Shown here one piece after another: positions 51,258 to 59,912 of a DNA stretch of 64,000 bases; positions within the stretch are counted from its first letter, which is position 1; every line of letters starts with the position of its first letter. The notes beneath the pieces were generated by a model. It was not told where the DNA came from, made no database searches, and saw nothing but the letters and a program-made list of their open reading frames with translations. The stretch is from PCPOR2b sp965220385 (lineage in GTDB: Bacteria > Poribacteria > WGA-4E > PCPOR2b). The stretch spans positions 2,542,001 to 2,606,000 of the forward strand of contig OZ244825.1 in assembly GCA_965220385.1 (NCBI GenBank), given 5' to 3'. A program made the translations under genes and the position numbers.

Positions 51258-51463
51258 AGTGCAAAACACCAATAGAAACCAAAAAACTTTGAATCCTATT
51301 CCGCCTGTGGGAGGGGCATCTCCCGTTCCGCCTGTCCCGATGCAATCGGGGAGGATCCCGCCTGTCCCGATGTATCGGGGACAAGTCGGGACCTGCCCCG
51401 ATGAGCGGGTTACGGTCGGGATAGGAAGCCCGATCCACAACCGTCCTTGGTTTCTGTTGCACT
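51258..51463. mobile_element. short non-autonomous element with different ends (copy C)
   Basis: About 206 bp. The left end reads AGTGCAA then, after a 9-base gap, AGAAACCAA; the right end on the other strand reads AGTGCAACAGAAACCAA, so the two match except for the insertion. The interior has CTGTCCCGATGTATCGGGGA, identical to that in copy A, and further palindromes. The left end lies shortly after the amidohydrolase stop codon. The right end is at the stop codon of the small gene 51463-51732. No plausible gene lies inside. Confidence 0.5.
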
Positions 51464-51732
51464 CATTTCTCGATATGGTGTGCTAGGTAATCAATATAGT
51501 TTTGGTTGAGCGCATCAAGCCGGGTTTCAATGAGATTAAACCGCTTGTCAAAGCGGGTCTCAAGTTCAGTGAATCGCTTATCAAAGCGGGTCTCAAGATG
51601 TGTTAGCCATTGGTCCACGCTATTGATTCGGGCATTGATAGTTGTAACTGTGAGAATGATGTAAACTTGAGCAAAGGCGAAGATTGCCACTATCAAGGTG
51701 GCTATGGCTATCAAAAGGGTTTTTTGGTTCAT
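51463..51732 (-). CDS. small membrane-anchored coiled-coil protein
   Basis: An 89-residue protein. Residues about 6-30 are a membrane segment (LLIAIATLIVAIFAFAQVYIIL). The remainder is a coiled coil with repeated LETRFDKRF units (FDKRFTELETRFDKRF, LIETRLDAL). AAGGGA lies upstream of the ATG. I know no function; small proteins of this layout occur in many uncultured phyla. The stop codon coincides with the boundary of the repeat element at 51258-51463, so the 3' end may have been set by its insertion. Confidence 0.6.
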   Translation of the reverse strand: MNQKTLLIAIATLIVAIFAFAQVYIILTVTTINARINSVDQWLTHLETRFDKRFTELETRFDKRFNLIETRLDALNQNYIDYLAHHIEK

Positions 51733-51839
51733 GGTCTATCCCTTCTTTCTGCTGTTATGCCAAAAGCGCGGTATCCCGGCTATTGATAGCTAGAATATCC
51801 GATAATGTTACTTAGCGGATATTATCTGGTTTAAAGACC

Positions 51840-52169
51840 CTAAACCGCAACCACCCGCTGATGCCCCACTTTATCTTCCGCTGGCGTAATCCGAATCTCA
51901 ATGTTGCGATTAAAACGATTGAGCAGTGTAAACAATCGCTCCACGCTAAAGCGGTTAAAATCACCATTCTTCAGTCTCGAAATATCAGATGGGTCCACAC
52001 CGAGAATCTTCCCCGCTTTTGCCTGCGTGAGTTTTCGTCCTTCAATGATATTGTAAATCTCAAAAGCTAAATCTGCCTTCAACAAGGCTCGTTCAGCTTC
52101 GGCATCAGAAAATCCCACATCCTTAAACACATTTCCAGAACTCTGCTCAATTTTGACATCTTCACTCAT
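51840..52169 (-). CDS. XRE-family antitoxin (HigA-like)
   Basis: A 109-residue protein. Residues about 38-85 form a helix-turn-helix of the Xre/Cro type (EIYNIIEGRKLTQAKAGKILGVDPSDISRLKNGDFNRFSVERL). A short N-terminal extension with KDVGFSDAEAERALLKADLAFE is typical of antitoxins that neutralise HigB/RelE-like toxins. The start ATG 52169 overlaps the toxin's stop codon (ATGA), the toxin-first arrangement of HigBA pairs. It probably represses its own promoter at 52541-52587. Upstream of the stop, AATATCCG/CGGATATT arms (51794-51823) form a hairpin. Confidence 0.85.
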   Translation of the reverse strand: MSEDVKIEQSSGNVFKDVGFSDAEAERALLKADLAFEIYNIIEGRKLTQAKAGKILGVDPSDISRLKNGDFNRFSVERLFTLLNRFNRNIEIRITPAEDKVGHQRVVAV

Positions 52170-52507
52170 TGTTTTGCCTCCAGTTGTTGCGCGATTTTGA
52201 GGCGCTGTTTTATCAAATCAATTTCCCGTTTCGGGGTTCTGATCCCGCGAGTCGATTTCTTCTGAAACACATGGAGCACATAGATTTTCGCGCCAATGCT
52301 TACGGTGTAAACGGAACGGTATGTGTCCGTATCGTAAGGTGCGACAATTTCCCACACGCCAGATCCAATGCCCCGCATCGGTTTTGCTTTAGGGTGTTTC
52401 ACACCGCGCTGGGCAAAACGTAACGCTTCACCAATCGTCCTTCTCACGGTTTTAGGAAAACGTTGGATTTGCTCGCGAGAATCCCCAATCCAAGTTACAT
52501 CTTTCAT
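52166..52507 (-). CDS. RelE/HigB-type toxin (Gp49-like)
   Basis: A 113-residue basic protein of the RelE/ParE superfamily, HigB/Gp49-like. It starts VTWIGDSREQIQRFPKTVRRTIGEALR and has GVWEIVAPYDTDTYRSVYTV and IYVLHVFQKKSTRGIRTPKREIDLIKQRL, the strand-helix arrangement of mRNA interferases. I take ATG 52507 as the start; TTG 52519 is in frame but would lengthen it by four residues without a site. It is translated first and coupled to the antitoxin. Confidence 0.85.
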   Translation of the reverse strand: MKDVTWIGDSREQIQRFPKTVRRTIGEALRFAQRGVKHPKAKPMRGIGSGVWEIVAPYDTDTYRSVYTVSIGAKIYVLHVFQKKSTRGIRTPKREIDLIKQRLKIAQQLEAKQ

Positions 52508-52540
52508 CACTTCCTTCAAAATTATGTCTTCCTCTCAATT

Positions 52541-52587
52541 CATGGTAGACTTACCATATTATGACAGATTTACCATGAAGATTGCAA
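52541..52587 (-). promoter_or_regulatory. toxin-antitoxin promoter with overlapping palindromic operator
   Basis: On the minus strand a TTGCAA box (52587-52582) and CATAAT box (52563-52558) are 18 bases apart. The -10 lies inside a palindrome: CATGGTA (52541-52547) mirrors TACCATG (52571-52577), and ATGGTA-GACT-TACCAT forms a closer pair. The antitoxin very likely binds here to repress the pair, as with other HigBA operons. Confidence 0.6.
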
Positions 52588-52686
52588 CGCTTTTTTGGAG
52601 AGGATTGACGCGGAGGAAAGAAAATTAAGGCGGGAAAAGATGCCCGATAACAGATTTTATCGGATATGATGTCTCATTATATAGGA

Positions 52687-52895
52687 ATGGTAGATCTTAG
52701 AATTACTGAGACACTCCAAACCGAACCGCATTGCCCCTAGGCCCGGTAGGTGTGGTTTCTAACCGCACCGCATCCCGACGAATCGGGATAAATCCCCGAT
52801 GAATCGGGACAGGCGGGATCCCGACCTGTCGGGAGAAACAGCACCTACCATACACGAAGGAGCGAAAATGTCTACTTATTTCTCTAATTCACCAT
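52687..52895. mobile_element. short non-autonomous element, copy B (MITE-like)
   Basis: About 209 bp, in reverse orientation to copy A. The end words ATGGTAGATCTTAGAATTA...GAGACACTCCAAA on the left and TAATTCACCATAATT on the right match the two ends of 37142-37355 after reverse complementing. It contains the TTTCTAACCGCACC hairpin and several CCCGAT/ATCGGG palindromes. It fills most of the DNA between the toxin promoter and the transketolase-like stop codon; nothing else is seen there. Confidence 0.65.
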
Positions 52896-52927
52896 AATTC
52901 GCGGATACGCTGCGGTTTCCTATCAAC

Positions 52928-55459
52928 CTAACCTAATGCTGTTAGCAGTTCACGCTGATCTGATAGGCGGAGCTCCCGTTCATTGGCAAAGCGTGTAATC
53001 CCAGCGAGGATCGATTCACTATCAAGGTGAGCTTCGGCTATCACATCCGGCTCCGTCCCACCGGTGAGCCACTGATTATCCCAATCTGCCGTCAGCGAAT
53101 AGGTCTCCGTCAACGGTCCCAAGTTTCTGATGGGAAAAACGCGCTGGGTGCCTGTGCTTACCACCATCAAGTCATACCGCGCTTCTGGGGGCAATACGGA
53201 CCGCTGATAGGCATCAGGTTGTAGGTCGAACAACTCTTCGCTCACTGCGGCAATGATCTTTACGTTTATGCCCGCAGCCTCCAACTGAGGGATAATCTGG
53301 ACCAAGTTGACCGTCGAGTTAGAACCTTGGACGACCACATAGCCGTGCTTGGGTTTTCCATGATCAAAATCGCGGATGACGTATAACCCTTTCGATGCTG
53401 CCTTAAGATCACTGTCCGCAAACGTGCTGCGGTCAGCCACCGGGAAATCTGGGCGCGCAACTTCAATGATAATCACACCGACGCGAGGATCGCGAGCCGC
53501 AACTTCAACCGCAGCGAAATAGCCCGGAGCAACATCGTTGTAATCCCAGAAACTGACATGTATGGCTTGGCCCCGCGGAAACAGTTTCCATACCTGCGGC
53601 GCAAAAATACCGAAGTGCGTCCGGGCGTCAGCGGCAGTTTCCGGTCCCGAATGACCAGCGAGGATGTTAAGCACCCCCATCCGGAAAGGACTGTCCTGAT
53701 TCTGCTGGCTCCACACACGGGCGGGCAGATACATGAGCGGTGTAAAAGCGCCGTAGGTGCCACTCAACGCCCACACCCCGGAAAACTGATCAGGATCGAG
53801 CGACGCGCTCTGGCTAACCAATCCGATGGCACTCGACACATTCCCTGCCTCTTGGATAGGTGCTTTGAACCGTGTGCCAGCAGGATTCGTTACTGGGTTA
53901 TAATGTCCCCAGAGGCTGCCGTGTTCAACGTTTATAGACTCTGAGAGGTCAGCGGCGAGGGTGATAAAGCGGTTATCTGTCACGTAATTCATCCACTTGA
54001 TGATTTCCGAAATTGCGCGACGGGTTCCAGCCACCTCTCCCGGTTCCTTGAACAGGGCGATATCCACCTCCTGTTCCTCCCCTGACACCGGGTTCTTCGC
54101 TGCGAGTGTCTGCGATTCGATAGGCAAATTCCCCACCTGAAGTTGACCGTCCAGAAATGGGTCGCTCTTGGTATCAATCCGCAGTGGCACATTATCCTGG
54201 ACCGCGTCACCAAGATCGACGAGACGATTGGCGAGCCAGTCGCCTAACCCATTTTTGTTAAGCAGGGACATCACAACGTCAATGTTGGTTTTGAATTGTA
54301 TAAGACGCTCGCGCTCATCGCTCACCGGTCCTTGACGAATACCCTCGAATTCCACGCCATAACGTCTCTCAAACGTTTCTGCCAAGGCGACGAAATACTC
54401 TTCGTTCATCTTAAATCCGTACGGATGGCTTGGGTAGCTGACCAACTGATCGCCGTATCCCTCGATCTTCCCATCTACCGCGCTCGGCCAATAACCCTTG
54501 ACCGTCCTGCCAATAACAATCATGGGGCGTCGATCTTCCGTATCCCAATCTTCCATCGTTTTGAGGACCGCGAGGATCTGGTCATAGTCATTGCCATCCT
54601 CAAGGGAAAACACATTCCAACCGTAGGACGTCCACTGTTCCTCAAGTTCGTACTGCTTATACTTTGAGTCGATTACCCCACCCACTAAGGTATCATCGAT
54701 TCCAGCATTATTATAGGACAGCAAGATACGCAGACGCTTCCCCACCTGCATCGCAAGTGCTTGCGTTTTTAATTCTTGAGCGTGTCCCTCGGTCATAGCG
54801 AATTCACCTTCAAGTGCGAGCACCTTCAGCGATTCGGGGGCGTCCAAAAAGTTCCAGAACGCTGCTTTACCGGCGGCTGTTGCAATACCAATCCCTGACG
54901 GTCCTCCATTTACATCATTAGTCAGATCTGTCGTTTCGGAATGTCCGGCTAATGACCGAATACCGCGTAACTGTGCTTGTGCAAATAGCGGATGGTCCTC
55001 CAAGTTGTTCTCTTGCAGCAAAGTCTTGAGTGCCCCCGCACCCCGTCGGAAACCGAGTGCATCAATCGGCAGCATCGCAATCTCCGGTGCAACCTGATAA
55101 CGTGGATCCCCCGTCGCCTCATGCGTCCGTGCCATGGCTTCACCCATGATCATCCACAACGCGTATGCGGTAGGAATGTTATGCCCACCGGCGAGCATGA
55201 ACTTATCACCGAAAGGATGCTTGGGGTTGCGATAGTCGTAGCGTAAACCCCCAAGTTCTGGACCCGCCAGATGAAGCGCTACATTGTAGGGCGTGTAAGC
55301 CAACGGTCCGCCAAAATGCCCCGTCTGGGCATAGTTGCCAAGCAGCACCAACGTCATACAGGTCATATGACCGATATCCTCAAAGCGTTCCCGATCGTAT
55401 GTCGCGGTTAATGCATCAACAGGTGATACTAAGGTGTTCGCATTGAGCGTGTTTTGCAT
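52928..55459 (-). CDS. transketolase/pyruvate dehydrogenase E1-like thiamine diphosphate enzyme
   Basis: An 843-residue ThDP-dependent enzyme, longer than usual transketolases (about 620-700). The N-terminal half has the pyrophosphate domain (TGHFGGPLAYTPYNVALHL, DKFMLAGGHNIPTAYALW) with the ThDP/Mg motif LEGEFAMTEGHAQE...SYNNAGID, where the common GDG becomes EGE. The C-terminal half has the pyrimidine domain (WMNYVTDNRFITLAADLSESI, VGVIIIEVA). It transfers a two-carbon unit or decarboxylates a 2-oxo acid; which one is unclear. The start ATG 55459 has a weak site. It lies alone, downstream of a 277-base gap with no convincing gene. Confidence 0.85.
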   Translation of the reverse strand: MQNTLNANTLVSPVDALTATYDRERFEDIGHMTCMTLVLLGNYAQTGHFGGPLAYTPYNVALHLAGPELGGLRYDYRNPKHPFGDKFMLAGGHNIPTAYALWMIMGEAMARTHEATGDPRYQVAPEIAMLPIDALGFRRGAGALKTLLQENNLEDHPLFAQAQLRGIRSLAGHSETTDLTNDVNGGPSGIGIATAAGKAAFWNFLDAPESLKVLALEGEFAMTEGHAQELKTQALAMQVGKRLRILLSYNNAGIDDTLVGGVIDSKYKQYELEEQWTSYGWNVFSLEDGNDYDQILAVLKTMEDWDTEDRRPMIVIGRTVKGYWPSAVDGKIEGYGDQLVSYPSHPYGFKMNEEYFVALAETFERRYGVEFEGIRQGPVSDERERLIQFKTNIDVVMSLLNKNGLGDWLANRLVDLGDAVQDNVPLRIDTKSDPFLDGQLQVGNLPIESQTLAAKNPVSGEEQEVDIALFKEPGEVAGTRRAISEIIKWMNYVTDNRFITLAADLSESINVEHGSLWGHYNPVTNPAGTRFKAPIQEAGNVSSAIGLVSQSASLDPDQFSGVWALSGTYGAFTPLMYLPARVWSQQNQDSPFRMGVLNILAGHSGPETAADARTHFGIFAPQVWKLFPRGQAIHVSFWDYNDVAPGYFAAVEVAARDPRVGVIIIEVARPDFPVADRSTFADSDLKAASKGLYVIRDFDHGKPKHGYVVVQGSNSTVNLVQIIPQLEAAGINVKIIAAVSEELFDLQPDAYQRSVLPPEARYDLMVVSTGTQRVFPIRNLGPLTETYSLTADWDNQWLTGGTEPDVIAEAHLDSESILAGITRFANERELRLSDQRELLTALG

Positions 55460-55736
55460 CTTTATTCCTAAGTGTGTTTGAGGTTTGTGATTGAATATAT
55501 CGAAAAATTCCGATCCTTGAGCAGAATTCTATTTCGATGTTACTGTATCGTGGCTGTCCCATCGAGAGACGGTGGGTTGACTGTACTGAAATCCGAGCCT
55601 TTAGGTAAACCGTGGCAGAAACTTAGGGTGGGAAGATTCTTCGACGAAAGCCATTTTGTCAAAGGAGTTTATTGACGTGCCAGTATGATCTCAACTAAGC
55701 TGCATAAAAATATAGGGGAGATGCCAGTTACACAAG

Positions 55737-56720
55737 CTAACCGCTTGCCCATCCCGTCACATGTGCTAGGTTATCGCCGACATGGACGCGATGAATGCGC
55801 CGTAACAGGATGACAACCCCCGCGCTCTTGGTCGTGATTTCCGCTACAACCGCACCAAAAGGGTCTCGAACTGTACCCAAACGCTGCCCAGGGCTGACCT
55901 CGTCAAGCAGGGCTACGTTGGAACGGAAATAGCCGGAAACAGGCGTTGAAATAACGCTGTCCAGATTCCCATCCCCGGACAGATGGTGTGTTACCGGGCA
56001 AAGTTCGGGTTGACCGTCCAGCATATCGAGGTGTTTCATCACATTGATTACGCCGGTAGTAAAACCGCTCACATCAGACGGGTGGGCGTAACCGCCGCCG
56101 CCAGCCTCCGTATAAATCGCTGGCACACCGAAATCCGTGGCAGCTGACAAGGTTCGACCGGGAGGCATTGGTGGTGGATGTTCCCAAATCACCGATGCGC
56201 CAAATGCCAGCGCACCGGCTCGTGAGCGTCTACCAAGTTCATCGTCACTGTGAGTGAAACCAATAAGTGATGGGATCTCGGCAGTTACACCCCCGCTATG
56301 CAAGTCAATCACAAAGTCAGCGGACTTAATCAGTTTCTGCGCGATCCAGTAAGCAATTCGCTCGGTGATAGTTCCGCTGGGATCGCCGGGAAATACCCGT
56401 GCCAGATTCAGCCCATCAATCGGGCTGCTGCGAAGCACGGATTCGTAGGCAGGCACATTACATATCGGCACCATAACGAGCGTACCCCTTAGCGCGTCGG
56501 GGGCTACGCGACGGTAAACTTCAGGGATGGTTTCCACCCCCTCATACTCGTCCCCGTGCACCGCTCCCAAGACAAGTAAGGTAGGCCCAGCCGTTGCCCC
56601 TACCGCGTAAAGGAGCGGTAAGCGCCAGTCGCTCCCATCTGCGCGTGGGCTAACTTCTAACCATGCAGACGCTTTAGAATCACGGGGCAATTGCGAAATA
56701 TCGAGATCTTGAAAACGCAC
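55737..56720 (-). CDS. succinylglutamate desuccinylase/aspartoacylase-family metallohydrolase
   Basis: A 327-residue M14-like zinc hydrolase. The ligands appear in LVLGAVHGDEYEGVETI (HxxE) and FVIDLHSGG (His). A Pro-rich loop and a C-terminal beta domain follow. The family removes acyl groups from N-acyl amino acids, and the conserved substrate-binding segment NGLARVFPG-type residues (DGLNLARVFPG) is present. The true substrate is unknown. Start is GTG 56720, with AGGAGG about 11 bases upstream. It is 18 bases downstream of the ABC ATPase gene, so it probably belongs to that operon. Confidence 0.87.
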   Translation of the reverse strand: MRFQDLDISQLPRDSKASAWLEVSPRADGSDWRLPLLYAVGATAGPTLLVLGAVHGDEYEGVETIPEVYRRVAPDALRGTLVMVPICNVPAYESVLRSSPIDGLNLARVFPGDPSGTITERIAYWIAQKLIKSADFVIDLHSGGVTAEIPSLIGFTHSDDELGRRSRAGALAFGASVIWEHPPPMPPGRTLSAATDFGVPAIYTEAGGGGYAHPSDVSGFTTGVINVMKHLDMLDGQPELCPVTHHLSGDGNLDSVISTPVSGYFRSNVALLDEVSPGQRLGTVRDPFGAVVAEITTKSAGVVILLRRIHRVHVGDNLAHVTGWASG

Positions 56721-56738
56721 GGCGCCGGGTGCCTCCTC

Positions 56739-57467
56739 TTAGTGACCGCCAACCTCGCCGACCTGAATCTCGATTTCATCTCGATTCCGAATACGTTCAA
56801 CCAATCCGTCCCGAATATCAACAATCCGGTCAGAAACGTCGAGCATCTTTAAGTCGTGCGTTGCCGATATCACTGTCACGCCCTGATCAACATTCAGTTC
56901 TTTAATTAAATCGATAATTTCGCGTCCAATGACAGTGTCGAGGTTCGCTGTCGGCTCATCCGCTAAAATAATACTGGGACCATTTGCAAACGCCCGCGCA
57001 ATGGCTACACGCTGTCGCTGTCCGCCAGACAACTCATCCGGCCTATGGTGAATCCGTTCCCCTAATCCAACTCGTTCCAGCAGTTCTTCTCCTTTATCGC
57101 GACGCTCGCTTGCCGATAGACCTGCGAAAGTCATCGGTAGGGTGACGTTCTCAAGTGCCGTCATGACGTGTAGCAGATTGTAGCTTTGGAAAATATAGCC
57201 GACCCTGTGACACCGGAACCATGCAATTTGTGCCTGACTGAGCTGTCCCATATCTTGGCCATCGATGAAGACTTTACCTGCGGTGGGAAGGTCTAAGGCA
57301 CCAATCATATTGAAGAGGGTCGATTTGCCCGAACCAGACGGCCCCATCAACGAGATATATTCTCCGGTATAGATTTCTAAATCAATGCCAGCAAGCGCTT
57401 TGAGCACGTTAGTGCCCATGCGGTACTCCTTAACAACCTTCTCCGTTCTAACAACAACGTCTGTCAT
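56739..57467 (-). CDS. ABC transporter ATP-binding protein, LolD/MacB type
   Basis: A 242-residue ABC ATPase of the LolD/MacB/FtsE class. Walker A is GPSGSGKST (about 41-49), the Q-loop VGYIFQSYNLL, the signature LSGGQRQR, Walker B ILADEPTANLD and the switch His in ISATHDLK. This class drives lipoprotein release or export of small molecules through FtsX-type permeases. AGGAGG lies 8 bases before the ATG. It starts 11 bases after the short permease stop codon, so the two work together. Confidence 0.93.
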   Translation of the reverse strand: MTDVVVRTEKVVKEYRMGTNVLKALAGIDLEIYTGEYISLMGPSGSGKSTLFNMIGALDLPTAGKVFIDGQDMGQLSQAQIAWFRCHRVGYIFQSYNLLHVMTALENVTLPMTFAGLSASERRDKGEELLERVGLGERIHHRPDELSGGQRQRVAIARAFANGPSIILADEPTANLDTVIGREIIDLIKELNVDQGVTVISATHDLKMLDVSDRIVDIRDGLVERIRNRDEIEIQVGEVGGH

Positions 57468-57478
57468 TCACGTTCCTC

Positions 57479-58159
57479 CTAAACTTCAGTCCGCATCGCT
57501 TCCGCTGGGGGTAGCTTTGCAGCACGCCAGGCGGGAAACGCCGCACCGATAACGGACAGAATCATGCCGAGCACACAACCAGCGAGAATAATCAGTAACA
57601 CCCCGAGTCTAGCAGGCTGCTCATCCAGCACCGGTAGCAGGGGAAAGTAAAAGAACAGATCTAAACCGTAATCCTTAAGACCCAACAGAAGTGATCCAAA
57701 GCAGCCGATAAGTGCTCCGATGAGTGCCCCCGCAAGCCCTTGGAAGCCGGACTCCAACAGGAATAGCCTTACAACGAAGCGATCCAAGGCACCGAGACAT
57801 TTCATCGTGCCAATTTCTTGAAAACGTTCCGTGACTGCCATTAGCATGGAGTTAGCGATTCCTACGACGCAGACAATTAAGGACATAATAATCAACCATT
57901 TATCCTTCATGGTAATCCCGGGTGCTTCCTCTTCTTCAAGGGTAGTGATCTCCTGTTTTGAGCCGCTCTCTTTCATTGCCACAGTTACCTCGTTGTTTAC
58001 CAGAACAGATACCAAGAACGCGATGCCCAACGTAATGCCTGCGGTTGTGATCACGGATCGACCGAAACGGATCATCAAGCTCTGAAAACTAATCCTTACG
58101 GATTCCATGAATGGAAGCTCAATCTGTTGTCCAATTGTACTTCGTGTCTGTTGTTGCAA
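57479..58159 (-). CDS. short FtsX-type ABC permease lacking the periplasmic domain
   Basis: A 226-residue permease. TM1 (about 31-52), then TM2-TM4 around 90-215, with the FtsX core segments ANSMLMAVTERFQEIGTMKCLGALDRFVVRLFLLESGFQG and the family end GAAFPAWRAAKLPPAEAM. MacB, LolC and LolE normally have about 200 residues of periplasmic domain between TM1 and TM2; here only some 35 residues with an EEEE segment remain. It would be a minimal permease or need another protein for the periplasmic part. TTG 58159 is the start, with AGGAGG upstream. Confidence 0.82.
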   Translation of the reverse strand: MQQQTRSTIGQQIELPFMESVRISFQSLMIRFGRSVITTAGITLGIAFLVSVLVNNEVTVAMKESGSKQEITTLEEEEAPGITMKDKWLIIMSLIVCVVGIANSMLMAVTERFQEIGTMKCLGALDRFVVRLFLLESGFQGLAGALIGALIGCFGSLLLGLKDYGLDLFFYFPLLPVLDEQPARLGVLLIILAGCVLGMILSVIGAAFPAWRAAKLPPAEAMRTEV

Positions 58160-58286
58160 ACTGTATTCCTCCTGATTTCCAAAATTGCAAGGCTCATTTT
58201 ATCATGCTGCGAGAATAAAGTCAAGCCTCGCAGAAGGGAATTTGGGGCATTAGAAAACTTTTCAAATGTTTGTGGCAGGGCTGGGT

Positions 58287-59744
58287 TCAACTATACAATC
58301 CCGCCGGATAGGGACCGTATTCGACGAAAATTTCTACATCCTCGACTATGACTCCACCTACAAATCCAGTAGGGCGCTCTGTCAATGAAACCTCTAACAC
58401 ATTTTTTCCTTGCTGCGGACGTACACGTTCCAGGTGAAACTCCAGCCATTGCCCCGCGTACGGGTCTCGCGATCTGATAACCTCGCGTGTGCAGCGTTCC
58501 TCCGCTACAGACTGTCCATTCAACCGGACATCAAATTTGTCTGCGCTTACCAAATTGGTTACGCCAAGCCGGAGCCGAATACTTTGCACCCGTTCATTCT
58601 GAGTATCATCTGCGATGGAGAAGGGAATTTGATAGCGTGTGTCCCGATCGGCGGTTGGAATTTCTACTGGCAGAAAGGCTTCATAATCGTGACCGTTAGT
58701 CGCATCGGAACGGCGGCGCAAGAAGTAGTGTTTATCCGCCTCCTTGATCAGTGCTGGATCTCCTAACTCTGTGAGGGTTCGGCGTTCTGCATCGCCGAGG
58801 GGCCAAGGCAGGAACCATGTATAGAGCCCATCGACTCCAAGTGCCCAAAAGTTGGCGGCAGCTGCCCGCATCATGGCTGGCGTCGCATCTTCTACCGAAT
58901 AGAATCGGCGGTTCTCTTCGCTGTAGTAGGGTTGCAGCATGGCATACACCGAAATATCGTTTCCGTGCGCTTCCTGTACCAACCAATCGATTGGCATGTT
59001 CCCATCGAGCACAAAAAACGCATAGACCATCGGAACCACAAAATCGACCAGTCCCTCTTGGAGCCAAGTCTGTACATCGAGTCCTGCTTTCTGGTTCAAC
59101 TCTACAGTGGGATATATCCGTGCGCCGATTTGCCCAGGTCCGTCCGGCCGATTGCGAACCATCTCAGCGACGTTCCGAACAAAGTCTGTCATGATTGGAG
59201 TATACTCCGGCGCGTCTTCATGTGTAAGCCAGAAGGGACTGCCACCCGGTGCAGCGGCGAAATCCAATTCTATCCCTTCTACAGGGTACTGTGTGGCGAG
59301 TTCCTCCAACACGGCGAACTGATGGTCGCGTACTTCCGGGTGAACGAACCCCCGTCCGCCGTTTTCCAGTGCGTGTTGCGGGTCCATACCGCCGTAACCT
59401 CCAAGGCGTAGGCTCGCAAAAAAATCCATCCCTTTCTCGTGGGATCGGTCAATGAGCAGGGTCAGCGGATCAATCCCCCGAGCTATCAGACTCTGCATGT
59501 TTTCCCAAATGCGCCAGTAGGGAGCACTGTCGAAAGGTTGAATGTCCGCCCCGAACTGCATACCGACCTTGGACGGGTAGAATAGCCCATCGGCGCGCGA
59601 TACCCCATAGATGAAGGTGTCGCAGCTCGTCCCCGCGACCTCGTCTACGGCAGACCATGCCTCTTCCAATCGTATCGGTGGTTCAAAGACGAACAGGTAG
59701 TAATGGCGTGCATCATTGAAGTAGATGGTTCGGTGCTGCCTCAT
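58287..59744 (-). CDS. glycoside hydrolase-like TIM-barrel protein (GHL10 type)
   Basis: A 485-residue protein with a TIM barrel, about residues 1-330: RTIYFNDARHYYLF, DTFIYGVSRADGLFYPSKVG, the catalytic-site region VEGIELDFAAAP, IGARIYPTVELNQKAGLD and FVVPMVYAFF, and a C-terminal beta-rich domain with carbohydrate-binding character (from about 350). Such GHL10-like proteins are predicted to act on polysaccharides or glycosides; acidic catalytic residues are probably in ELDF and nearby. No signal peptide is visible. AAGGGA precedes the start. It diverges from thiO. Confidence 0.7.
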   Translation of the reverse strand: MRQHRTIYFNDARHYYLFVFEPPIRLEEAWSAVDEVAGTSCDTFIYGVSRADGLFYPSKVGMQFGADIQPFDSAPYWRIWENMQSLIARGIDPLTLLIDRSHEKGMDFFASLRLGGYGGMDPQHALENGGRGFVHPEVRDHQFAVLEELATQYPVEGIELDFAAAPGGSPFWLTHEDAPEYTPIMTDFVRNVAEMVRNRPDGPGQIGARIYPTVELNQKAGLDVQTWLQEGLVDFVVPMVYAFFVLDGNMPIDWLVQEAHGNDISVYAMLQPYYSEENRRFYSVEDATPAMMRAAAANFWALGVDGLYTWFLPWPLGDAERRTLTELGDPALIKEADKHYFLRRRSDATNGHDYEAFLPVEIPTADRDTRYQIPFSIADDTQNERVQSIRLRLGVTNLVSADKFDVRLNGQSVAEERCTREVIRSRDPYAGQWLEFHLERVRPQQGKNVLEVSLTERPTGFVGGVIVEDVEIFVEYGPYPAGLYS

Positions 59745-59814
59745 GGCAAATATCCCTTCTTGTGCCTCTTATGCAGAGATGGAGGGTTGGCGTTGCTCGC
59801 AGTTTTTTTGGATC

Positions 59815-59843
59815 TTGACAACCAATCATTCGCCTATTATAAT
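59815..59843 (+). promoter_or_regulatory. consensus sigma-70 promoter for thiO
   Basis: TTGACA (59815-59820), exactly 17 bases, then TATAAT (59838-59843): both hexamers match consensus perfectly. The start site would be near 59850, giving a leader of about 60 bases before ATG 59913. Confidence 0.85.
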
Positions 59844-59912
59844 CGAAGGTCAAAACATAGTCACCATAATTTTGCATCTCTTTACGCGTTTCTATGGAAT
59901 CGGAATGAAATC

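Noticed and set aside
51244..51486. Short open frames in both directions within the repeat element
   Set aside because: They consist of translated CCCGAT/ATCGGG palindromes (Pro-Val-Pro-rich peptides) and are not credible proteins.
55472..55675. A 67-codon frame upstream of the transketolase-like gene
   Set aside because: No ribosome-binding site or motif, and composition like non-coding DNA; the 277 bases are left without a gene.
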